Part shown: in pieces, positions 34,192-43,348 of the stretch
Numbering within the stretch: position 1 is the stretch's first letter
Layout: every line of letters starts with the position of its first letter
From: Onchidella celtica
Lineage: Eukaryota > Mollusca > Gastropoda > Systellommatophora > Onchidiidae
Direction of reading: 5' to 3'
NCBI GenBank assembly: GCA_963931925.1
Contig: OZ007581.1
Location: 19,893,947 to 19,957,946 of the forward strand
DNA: 64,000 nt
Translations under genes and position numbers: made by a program
Notes under the pieces: generated by a model
Database searches by the model: none
The model's input: only the letters and a program-made list of their open reading frames with translations
Told to the model about the DNA's origin: nothing

Positions 34192-34237
34192 CTGCAGGCA
34201 GTGAGACAATGACCAGGAGTAGGTGTATTCCAGCCAT
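34192..34237 (-). CDS. Gene B exon 1: signal peptide
   Basis: ATG followed by MAGIHLLLVIVSLPA and the first base of a Gly codon, then the donor GTAACA (phase 1). Length is 46 nt as in genes A and C. The start is set by the ATG closest to the hydrophobic core and by conservation of this Met in all three copies. Confidence 0.75.
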
Positions 34238-34979
34238 TTCTTGGTCGTGTCAATAAGAATGATCGTCTAGCATTTCCTCGCACTTATAACCTAAAGAAGA
34301 AAAACGAAATGACGGCAACTGACCGATTTAACAGTACTCACTTGCAATGAATAACATCTCCTCACCCGCATACACAATAGTACGAGACGAGTAAGTTATA
34401 TAACATTCCACGATAACTGTCTGGACGTTCAGACAATACTTTTTTAAAGAAAGAAAAGGCCATTAAATAAATAACCAAGAAATTAAAAACAAAAAACATT
34501 AAAAAATTAAGGTAAGTTCATTCAGTTGTCTCCACTTTAGTTGGTAACTGATGGGAAAGAAAAAATACCATGTGTTTAACATACCAACGTGAACCTGCAA
34601 AATTTGTGAAACCAAACCAAGAGGACTAGTGAAAAATGTTTTTTACATAAAAAAATGCATTTGAGCATTAGAGACAAGTTCTACTTTTAAGCACAGTGGG
34701 GCAATTAGTTTGAGTGAGTGATGGGACATAATCTTGGTAACTGATGGGAGGTTGTAGACATGTGCTCTTTTCCAAAACGGTCGCCAGGCCACATGATCAC
34801 GTGAGGAAGATGGTGCTAACCAAAAATGTTAATTTAACTACTACCCTTTACAACATAATCATTAATTTTTTTCCCAGGCATGGTTTGAAAAATGGCTCCT
34901 AGGGAACATATTACGTGGAATGTCCCTATAGCGTCTGTCCCCATACTGTGGACCCAATGAATTTAACAGTGAAAGAGTA

Positions 34980-35015
<36 letters not shown>

Positions 35016-35640
35016 CTCTCTCTCTCTCTTATGCAGTATGCTCTAATGCTGTACAAAACGTACGATGTTAAGGGGGGAAGATGTCAGTCAGTGCATAATA
35101 ATTTCCGACCCCAGACTGATGTTTTAAGTAAGCTTTGAATCCTCAAATATCTCTCTATCTTGCAGGCAGGGCATTCCTTATATTTGAGATAGAATATAAA
35201 AAGAAGGTTCCCAATCTTTCTTTAATGAACACCATGCAGGCATTCGTGTACATATACAGAAATATAATATTTATTTTGCAAACGTTAAAATATGTGTTTA
35301 GCGACCCGACGACCGCTGCCTTGGGCCGTTCACGTTTATTGGGTGCTTTATCGCAACCTGTCTATCAGAGCTTGATCAGTTAAAATTGCAGCAATTAATA
35401 AAACATGCACCCAGACACACTCTCGTACTCAAAAACAGTTTTGAAGATAGTGAAACCCTAAAACCCAATCCAAATCCTAAACCCTGTGTTACGGCGGGGT
35501 CAAATTCTTCTGAAGTCCCCTCGAGTTATTATGACTTGGGTTATATGGGGAAGGATGTGCCCTCCGGTGTTACAGAGAGGGTCTTCTTGTCAAGAATCAA
35601 ATACGGTCAAAGGGAAATAACCTAATTAATATAGCCTAGA
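34238..35640. other. Gene B upstream region, no gene recognised
   Basis: Expected to hold the gene B promoter. The first 60 bp upstream of the ATG resemble the gene A flank. No clear TATA box was assigned. A (TC)n tract lies at 34979-35031. No other exon or repeat is recognised. Confidence 0.4.
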
Positions 35641-35642
35641 AT

Positions 35643-35670
35643 GGGATATCAAGATTAAATACGTTGGCCT
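35643..35670. repeat. 28-bp direct repeat flanking LINE B (left)
   Basis: GGGATAT(CA)AGATTAAATAC... matches 39635-39662 at 26 of 28 positions. Candidate target site duplication or copied 3' UTR unit of LINE B. Confidence 0.55.
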
Positions 35671-35712
35671 CTCCCGAGATGACCCACTGTCTTGTGGGTC
35701 ATCTCGGGAGAG
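35669..35712. repeat. Perfect 19-bp inverted repeat with 6-nt loop
   Basis: CTCTCCCGAGATGACCCAC, loop TGTCTT, then the exact complement. It sits on the 5' boundary of LINE B and overlaps the first of its 66-bp monomers. Confidence 0.8.
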
Positions 35713-36387
35713 AGGAAGACTAGGGGAAGGTAACCCTAATACAAATACCACACTGCCTTGTGTGTTGCTATGATAGCAAAGGCTATGGGAGTAAACCCAG
35801 ACAGAAAATCAGGAGTGGAGACCCGAAGGTGGTTGTCAGGGAGAACTGCATCAAACTGGCTTCCAGCATCTCCTGCAGCCGGACTAGTTCCAAATGTATT
35901 GACCTGGTCTCTCCCTTGGGTTTAACTAGAATGGCAGAGAGAGGGGTGGTGCCTCTGGGCAAAGCACCATCTCTTAAAAATAGCCCAGGCAAGGCAGCAA
36001 AACGAGGAGACGTTTGCTCGGGCTTGGCAAGCGTCTGTCTCTCCTCTATAAGCCCACCCATTTCCGATTTGGAGAGGACACTCCAGCCATCCGTTACGGA
36101 TGGGCACAACACGGGAGGTGGCAGTTACCGGTGATAAGCTCAATCCATTTGGCGTACGGATGAGCGCCAGGGGTCCCCTCTGTCGGTGGGAGCGGCTTTT
36201 CAGCTGCATTGATCAACTACCGCCCGCCGTAACCTGGGCAGCCCCCAGGCAGTTGGGTGTTGTTCCGCCACGTCAGCCTGCTTCATAAGGTGGTTGGAGC
36301 TAGACCAAAAGTCGAAAAGCTGACGTAAAGTGTGCACCTGGCAAAAACAGAAAAATACTAAAACTTGGTACCTGGAACGTCAGAACA

Positions 36388-39300
36388 ATGCGCCCAGGCT
36401 TGCAACACCAAGATCTCACTGTTTCCATCAGGAAATCCCAAATTATTGATCGAGAACTTCAGCTACTAAACATCGACATCGCTGCCCTTCAAGAAACTCG
36501 ACTTCCCGACTCCGGGTCAGTCAAAGAAGAAAACTACACCTTCTTCTGGCAGGGCCTTAGCAGCGAACAGCCGAGAATCCACGGTGTGGGCTTCGCCATA
36601 AAAAACTCCCTTATCAATTCGATCGCAACTCCAATTGGAGTGTCAGAACGCATCATGACACTCAGACTGAACACCCGGTCTGGTTTTACCAACATTATCT
36701 GTGTCTATGCCCCTACACTTACCTCCTCTGACGAAACCAAAGACATTTTCTACGAGGCATTGCAGAGGACTCTCCACAACATCCCTCTCACCGAAGGCCT
36801 GCTAATTCTGGGTGACTTTAACGCTCGAGTGGGAGCAGATCACTCCGCATGGCCAAGGTGCATTGGGCACTTCGGCATTGGCAACATCAACGAAAACGGG
36901 CAGCGCCTTCTGGAGCTATGCTCCGTAAACTCATTATGTGTTACAAACACGTACTTTGACCTTAAGAGATGCCAAAGAACATCATGGCGCCATCCCAGGT
37001 CTGGCCATTGGCATCAATTATATCTTATTCTCTCAAGGAGGAAGAGTTTGGGCTGTATAAAAATAACTCGTTCCCTCCACAGTGCTGACTGTGACACCGA
37101 CCATGCACTGGTAGTCAGCAAAATCAAAATTTCGGCCAAGAAAATATACAGATCAAAAGCCCCTTCAATCCCTAAGATCAATGTAATAGCAATCAGAGAT
37201 GAATCAAATAGAAAGTCATTTGAAAAGTTATTTGCTGAAAGCATGGATAATGTCACCCAATGTGACTCGGTAGATGAAACATGGAACACTCTCAGTTCAA
37301 AAATTCATGACTGTGCCATCAAGTCTTTTGGACAGCATAAAGTTTCAAACAACGACTGGGTAGCCCAGAACAGCGAAATTCTCCTACCTCTCATTGAGCA
37401 AAAGAAATCTGCTTTCAATGAGTATAACAAAAATTGCAATCAGAGTACAAAAACTTGTTTGAAAAATGCAAAAGCTAAACTTCAGCTGGAGGTAAGACGT
37501 TGCGCCAACAAATACTGGACAGACTTGTGTAACAGCATACAAGAGGCAAATGAAAAGGGAGATATGAAAACCGCCTTTAGTCAGATGAAAGTAGCTCTTG
37601 GGCCAATCATCACCAAAAGCGCCCCACTTAAGTCTGTAAATGGTGAACCCATCACAGATAAAAATGAACAACTGAATAGGTGGGTAGAGCATTACTCTCT
37701 GTTGTATTCAACTGAGAAAAATATTCCACCAGATTTTGAGGAACACCTCCAAAAACTGCCAATAATGGCCGAACTTGACGCTGAACCTTCCTTAGTCGAG
37801 CTTTCCAATGCAATCGACCACCTGTCTGCTGGAAAAGCCACAGGAAGTGACAACATTCCTGCAGAGGTATTAAAAGACCTAAAAGGCCCACTATTACCAC
37901 ACCTGTATAATCTGTTACTGCAGTGTTGGAAAGAAGGCGTGATACCACATGATATGAGAGACGCCAAAATTGTCACACTTTACAAGAACAAAGGAGACAA
38001 AGGCGACTGCAACAACTATCGAGGCATATCCCTCCTCAGCATTACTGGAAAGGCTTTTGCTCGCGTCATCCTCTGCCGCCTTCAACAACTGGCGGAAAAA
38101 GTCTTACCAGAAACACAGTGTGGCTTTCGAAGCAAACGATCAACTATTGACATGATATTTGCACTTCGGCAAGTCCAAGAAAAATGTAAAGAACAAAACA
38201 GGCCGCTTATAACATGCTTTGTGGACCTAACAAAGGCTTTCGACACCGTAAGCCGATCTGGCCTGTATGCAGTCCTTAAATCCATAGGCTGTCCACCAAC
38301 ATTGCTAAAACTTATTGCATCCTTCCACACTGACATGAGGGCATGTGTCAACTTTGAGGGCTGCACATCCAATTCATTTGCTGTAAACAGCGGTGTGAAG
38401 CAGGGATGTGTTCTTGCTCCTACCTTATTTGGTATATATTTTGCAGCCCTACTCAAGAATGCCTTTGGTCAATGTTCAGGTGGAGTACTTATTAACACCA
38501 GAGTGGACGGCTCCATTTTTAATGTTGCCAGACTAAAAGCAAAATCTCGTACAGAGCATATTATGTTACAAGAGCTCCTCTTCGCAGATGATGCTGCAAT
38601 CGTGGCCCACGATGAAACCACGCTCCAGGCTCTCATCAATAGCCTTGCCAAAGCCTGTGACAAATTCATGCTAAAGATCAGTGTCTCAAAAACTGTAGTT
38701 TTGACACAAGGCTTGAGAAACCCCAACCCAATCATGCTGAATGGCTCTCCTCTGGAGCAAGTGGGAAAATTCTGCTACCTAGGCTCAACCATCAGTGGTA
38801 GCACAGACATAACAACTGAAATAAATGCCAGAATAGGAAAGGCGGCCACAGCTTTTGGCAAACTCTCAAAAAGGGTGTGGAACAATAGCAAGCTGACCAT
38901 CAAAACAAAGGTACTCGTGTACCAAACTTGCGTCCTAAGCACCCTGCTGTATGGCTCAGAGACATGGACCACCTACTCCAAACATGAAAGATCCCTCAAC
39001 TCCTTCCACCTGCGCTGCCTACGCAAAATTCTCAAGATCAAGTGGCAAGACAGGATCTCAAATATCGAAGTTCTGAGCCGAGCCAACATTCCATCAACTC
39101 AGGCTCTCCTAGGCAAAAAAAGACTGCGGTGGCTTGGACATCTCCACCGTATGGAAAATGATCGCATCCCCAGACAAATTCTCTACGGGGAACTTGCTAC
39201 TGGCAACCGACCCAGAGGTAGGCCACATCTGCGATTCAAAGACACTTGCAAGGTCACGATGAAAGCATTCAACATCGACCCCAATGAATGGGAGAACCTT

Positions 39301-39513
39301 GCAAATGATCGAAGCAGATGGAGACAAAAATTGCGCAGTGGCACGCTCGCAATAGACTTCAAGGCAAAAGAAACATACCTGACAAAACGACAGAGGCGGA
39401 ATGAAAACACTCGCCAAAGTGAACCCAAAAGACTGACCTGCAATCACTGCCATCGCACTCTCGGGTCAAACATTGGTAGAATAAGCCACGAGAGAAGCTG
39501 TCAGTCAAAATGA
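36388..39513 (+). CDS. LINE B ORF: APE endonuclease - reverse transcriptase - zinc finger
   Basis: 1041 codons from the first ATG. Endonuclease: AALQETRLPDSG, GDFNARVGAD (about residue 142), SADCDTDHALV (about 232). RT: YKNKGDKGDCNNYRGISLL, FVDLTKAFDTV (about 613), GVKQGCVLAPTLFG (about 668), LLFADDAAIVA (about 732). C-terminal Cys-x2-Cys-x12-His-x3-Cys finger CNHC...HERSC (about 1017-1037). The frame is open upstream to a TAG near 36301 and includes LGTWNVRT just before the ATG; this block carries the conserved Asn of APE folds, so the annotated ATG probably truncates the protein. LINE A has the same arrangement. Confidence 0.92.
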   Translation: MRPGLQHQDLTVSIRKSQIIDRELQLLNIDIAALQETRLPDSGSVKEENYTFFWQGLSSEQPRIHGVGFAIKNSLINSIATPIGVSERIMTLRLNTRSGFTNIICVYAPTLTSSDETKDIFYEALQRTLHNIPLTEGLLILGDFNARVGADHSAWPRCIGHFGIGNINENGQRLLELCSVNSLCVTNTYFDLKRCQRTSWRHPRSGHWHQLYLILSRRKSLGCIKITRSLHSADCDTDHALVVSKIKISAKKIYRSKAPSIPKINVIAIRDESNRKSFEKLFAESMDNVTQCDSVDETWNTLSSKIHDCAIKSFGQHKVSNNDWVAQNSEILLPLIEQKKSAFNEYNKNCNQSTKTCLKNAKAKLQLEVRRCANKYWTDLCNSIQEANEKGDMKTAFSQMKVALGPIITKSAPLKSVNGEPITDKNEQLNRWVEHYSLLYSTEKNIPPDFEEHLQKLPIMAELDAEPSLVELSNAIDHLSAGKATGSDNIPAEVLKDLKGPLLPHLYNLLLQCWKEGVIPHDMRDAKIVTLYKNKGDKGDCNNYRGISLLSITGKAFARVILCRLQQLAEKVLPETQCGFRSKRSTIDMIFALRQVQEKCKEQNRPLITCFVDLTKAFDTVSRSGLYAVLKSIGCPPTLLKLIASFHTDMRACVNFEGCTSNSFAVNSGVKQGCVLAPTLFGIYFAALLKNAFGQCSGGVLINTRVDGSIFNVARLKAKSRTEHIMLQELLFADDAAIVAHDETTLQALINSLAKACDKFMLKISVSKTVVLTQGLRNPNPIMLNGSPLEQVGKFCYLGSTISGSTDITTEINARIGKAATAFGKLSKRVWNNSKLTIKTKVLVYQTCVLSTLLYGSETWTTYSKHERSLNSFHLRCLRKILKIKWQDRISNIEVLSRANIPSTQALLGKKRLRWLGHLHRMENDRIPRQILYGELATGNRPRGRPHLRFKDTCKVTMKAFNIDPNEWENLANDRSRWRQKLRSGTLAIDFKAKETYLTKRQRRNENTRQSEPKRLTCNHCHRTLGSNIGRISHERSCQSK

Positions 39514-39634
39514 AAGTGAATATTCTAGCTGCTAAGACCGTCTGTAAAGACGCTAAAGGCCATGTACGTTGGCCTCAGAGTAAAAACCACTTTTGTGAAA
39601 ACCCAAAATATCTATTAGAGTGACCTTAAAGAGT

Positions 39635-39662
39635 GGGATATGCAGATTAAATACGTTGGCCT
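39635..39662. repeat. 28-bp direct repeat flanking LINE B (right)
   Basis: Right-hand partner of 35643-35670, lying inside the 87-bp duplicated 3' unit. Confidence 0.5.
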
Positions 39663-39748
39663 CAGAGTAAAACCACTTTTATGAAAAACCAGAATATCTA
39701 TTAGAGTGGCCTTAAAGAATTGTCGTCTGCTATGGATCGAGTAGTTCT

Positions 39749-39985
39749 TGGAAATTGGATTTTTCTCATATTTTCATGTCCCTGGTCCTATTGGGGGGTA
39801 GGATCGAGTACCTAGTCTTTTCGGATAAGGACGAAAAAATTCGGAGGGCCCGTGTGCACGTTGCGCACGTTAAAGATACCTTGGCAGTTGGAAATCGTAA
39901 AGAGCAGGCCGAAAGGCCGCTGCCCGGGCAAAATTGAAATTAATAGATTAAAATTTATCCATATCATCTCCCCCCCCCCCCCCCC
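39749..39985 (+). mobile_element. SINE copy lacking the tRNA head
   Basis: Matches the body of 3319-3720 from GGATTTTTCTCATAT through GTAAAGAGCAGGCCG to the C run, with a short internal duplication (GCACGTTGCGCACGTT). 5'-truncated. Confidence 0.65.
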
Positions 39986-40064
39986 CGCCAGAACAAGAAA
40001 TAATAAAACAAGTAAAGTGAGGTGTAAATGCCAAGGGCAGCGAACCTCCTAAAATAAAGACCTC

Positions 40065-40910
40065 AAATCATGTCGTCTGCTATGTCAATTGTTAACTTTT
40101 AACAAATTAGCATATAGGAAGTTAACAACCACGTCTAGAAATCTTCGTGGATTGATAATAATAAGAAAACATATATATTAGGAGGTAGGAAAGAGTTAAA
40201 TAAAAGCCAGTAGGGCTTAGACGAAAGATTAGCGCCCCAGTTTTACTTTCCTAAGGGGATTATATTTCCTATTACTTCAATGCGTAGTAATCGTGCTGCT
40301 TGCAAACCGGACGGGCAGCATTAGTTATTCATTCCAGGCAGAAAGTCCAATCTGCGAAGGTCTCAGCGCAGATCCCGCTTGAGTGGATCCAGTTATAATG
40401 AACAGCATGGCTGGATGAATATCTTGCCACTAATCCATGGCTCATTGAATATGACACCGCTTTTATCTACTGTTTCTGGCCTTTAGCGCCAGAACAATCG
40501 TAAGTAAGATCTGACCAAAGCTCGTGATGATTGTGAATAGATCTAGTGAGGCGAAAAGCATGACAGTTATCCAGTAGGAGTCTTGAACACTTGATGGAAT
40601 CCCAGGAGTGCTTGCCGGAGAATGCAAGATGAAACATATATAGATCTAGCTGTGATTCCTAGAACTGCAACTCGTATTAATGTGTGAATCATAATATAAT
40701 TGTAATTGAATTGTCTGGGTGAGGCTCGGAGTTGCCAGCCCATCCTTGATCTACATTTAACTGTGCCGACGACACTTCGACGGGCAAGACCTAGAGTCTA
40801 GATGTCTAGACCTATAAATTTGAATCTAAATATCTGAGATGACCTTATGTCTCCAGAGATTGTACTAGTATCTTGATTGCCATACAATAAGCAGACCAGA
40901 TTTTAGAGAT
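40065..40910 (+). repeat. 1-kb dispersed repeat, copy beside LINE C
   Basis: Same ordered blocks as 5990-6945, ending where the 3' tail of LINE C starts. Both copies are therefore interrupted by an RTE-like LINE at a comparable position. Confidence 0.5.
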
Positions 40911-41055
40911 AATAATAATAATAGTTCGTCCATCAGGTATGATGATGACCTTAACAACACCAGAGGAATAAAGAACAGAAATTGTTGAGAATTTCAACAC
41001 ATGGACAATAAAGAGAACTAAAGGACACACAGGACAGAATGGAAAGACTGTTCTT

Positions 41056-43175
41056 TCATGACTTATGGCTTCTCATGTGACTGATAAGTCCTATTTTTGC
41101 CCTGCAGACCCTTCCGCATAAATGACAAGAGTGCTCCGTTGGTTCAGTACCACTGGGCCTTTTCTTGCGCCGTTCTCTTTTTTTGATAGCCTGCTGGACT
41201 CTGTCAGCTGCCCATGCTTTGCTGCCTCTGGTAAGGGCCGCCCTCCAATTTGCTCGATCAAGCGAGAGCTTTTCCCACTCACTCACATCAATGGCAAAGG
41301 CCTTCAGTGATTGCTTGAGAGTGTCTTTGTAACGTCTCTTTGGGGCCCCAACATTCCTCGTTCCATTGGAGAGGTCAGAGAAGAAGATTTGCTTAGGGAG
41401 TCTGGAGTCGGGCATTCTGACAACATGTCCTGCCCAACGTAGCTGAATTTTTTTCAGGTGGCAGAAGATGCTCAATTCCTTGGCACGATTGAGGACCTCA
41501 GTGTCTGGAATTTTATCCTGCCATTTGATCCTTAGGATCTTTCTAAGGCAGGCCAGATGAAAGTGATTTAGCTTTCTGGCATGCGATTGGTACACTGTCC
41601 AGGTTTCAGCCCCATAGAGTAGGGTGTGAAGGACCACAGCATTGTACACTTTCAGCTTAGTGTCTGTGCGAATGCCGGCAACATCCCACACTCTCTTTCG
41701 AAGCCTGCCAAATGCAGAGCTGGCTTTGCTGATTCTTGAGAGAATTTCAGTATCAACACGAGCCGCGGAGGACAGTGTACTGCCAAGATAGGTGAAGTTC
41801 TCCGACACCTTCAGAAGACTGTCATGGACTTTGATATTTTGGGTCATAGGATACTTGTCGTCTGGAGTAGGCTGATGGAGCACTTCCGTCTTATTTGTGC
41901 TTATTGTGAGGCCAAAGTTGTCACAGGCACTAGAGAACTTATCAACACAGTTTTTCATGCTATCCTCATCGTGTGCCAGAAGTGCACAATCATCAGCAAA
42001 TAGTAGGTCACAGACTTGAGTACTTTTGGTTTTGGTTTTTGCCTGAAGTCTCCTGAGGTTGAATAGACTGCCATCAGTTCGGTACTTGATGCTTACCCCT
42101 TGAGGAGGAGAGCTAAAGGCTTCTTGTAACATTGCAGAGAACATGATGCTGAACAGAGTTGGGGCTAAGACACAACCCTGTTTTACCCCATTTGTGACAG
42201 CAAAGGGCTCTGAAACACTGCCGTTGCTTTTGACTGCAGCTTGCATGCCATCATGAAACTGGCGCACTATTGTGATGAATTCGGGTGGACACCCAAACTT
42301 CGCCAAGATTTTCCAGAGGCCTTCACGACACACTGTGTCAAATGCTTTTGTGAGGTCAACAAATGTGATGTACAGCGCTTTATTTTGTTCCATGCATTTT
42401 TCCTGAATCTGTCTCGCAGCAAAGATCATATCCGCCGTTCCCCTCTCTTTACGAAAGCCATATTGGCTCTCGGGAAGCAAGTCATTTGACGAGAGGTGAT
42501 CAAGAAGGCGATTCAGAAGCATTCTTGCCAATATTTTGCCAGCAATTGAAAGTAGAGAGATTCAACGATGGTTGTCACAGACTTGGCTGTCCCCTTTGTT
42601 TTTGTACAGATGGATGATTGAAGCATCTTTGAAGTCCTGTGGCAGCTTCCCTGCTTTCAACATATGATTGAACAACTCGGTCAGCCTTTCAATAAGCTTT
42701 TCTCCACCGAAGGCATACACCTCAGCAGGAATTGAATCCCCGCCTGGTGATTTGTTAAAGGACATCTGATTTGTGGCAGTCCGGGTCTCATTTGCTGTGA
42801 ATGGCTTGGCAAGAGCTGCATTAATAGGAGTCTGAGGGAGGCGGTCAATGGACTCAGTATTTATATTTGATGGCCGATTTAGCACACCTCCGAAATGTTC
42901 TGCCCAACGCTGAATTATGGCATTCAATTCAACAATGCGTGTTGAACCATCTGACGCAAGAAGTGGCGTAGTGCCAGAGCGGGATGGTCCAAACACAGCT
43001 CGGAGGCTCTCAAAGAACTTTCTAGTGTTGTTTGTGTCGGCATATTTCTGAGTTTCTCTTACTTGCTCTTCTAGCCAGTCATTTTTCATTTTCCTCAGCT
43101 TCTTCTGGAGTACACCCTTACATGCACGCAGTGCATCAGCTTTTGCTGTGGAAGAGGGGTCACTGCAGTGAGCTT
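41056..43175 (-). pseudogene. LINE C reverse transcriptase with one nonsense codon
   Basis: From the right: linker (QKYADTNNTRKFFESL), IIHLYKNKGDSQVCDNHR, then a TGA at 42562-42564 where a Gly of the NYRGISLLS block is expected, then FVDLTKAFDTVCREG, GVKQGCVLAPTLFS, LLFADDCALLAHD, LRWAGHVVRMPDSR and a terminal C2H2 finger CHLCGRVC...HMRSH. A single base change accounts for the break; the rest is open. Confidence 0.83.
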
Positions 43176-43348
43176 GTAGTTTGAAAACAGCCCCCTGAGC
43201 TGCTGACAGCCGAATGCTCTGCAGACAGGATTCTGGCGTGGAGATCATCAGGAGAGAATGCGTCGCTGTTTCGGGCTCTACCTCTCTACAGCTATTTTAA
43301 TGACGCACCGAGCCCCCTCACTGATGTGAGGTCTCCTTGCCAGTTCGA
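43176..43348. repeat. 173-bp direct repeat, left copy
   Basis: Matches 46884-47056 at 171 of 173 positions. It separates the nested LINE from the RT half of LINE C. Confidence 0.93.

Larger units (their letters stand above)
26684..34237 (-). other. Gene B: four-exon secreted Ig-like family gene (span)
   Basis: Second paralogue, same strand as gene A and about 9.5 kb from it. Exons are 34237-34192, 33494-33310, 31633-31414 and 26974-26684; all splice phases match and no stop interrupts the join. Of the three copies it shows the cleanest exon structure, with canonical GT donors after every exon. The introns share blocks with gene A: a stretch near 28400-28512 resembles 2041-2205, and 32150-32310 resembles 5225-5390. 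The gene should continue leftwards past 26684, but no convincing exon 5 was found between 26.6 and 17.2 kb. Confidence 0.72.
35684..39735 (+). mobile_element. LINE B: intact RTE-like retrotransposon
   Basis: 5' UTR with two 66-bp-spaced monomers (35686, 35752), about 600 bp of leader, one uninterrupted ORF, and a 3' UTR holding two copies of an 87-bp unit (39565 and 39652). The leader is recognisably homologous to that of LINE A (CTACCGCCCGCC..., CAGTTGGGTG...). Lack of any stop or frameshift suggests a recent, possibly active copy. Confidence 0.85.

Noticed and set aside
35760..36134. 124-codon ORF in the LINE B leader, possible ORF1
   Set aside because: No zinc knuckle, coiled coil or other ORF1 feature; the homologous leader of LINE A has no matching ORF.
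37014..39453. Several 80-125-codon ORFs antisense to LINE B
   Set aside because: Shadows of the long sense ORF, with the composition expected of its complement.
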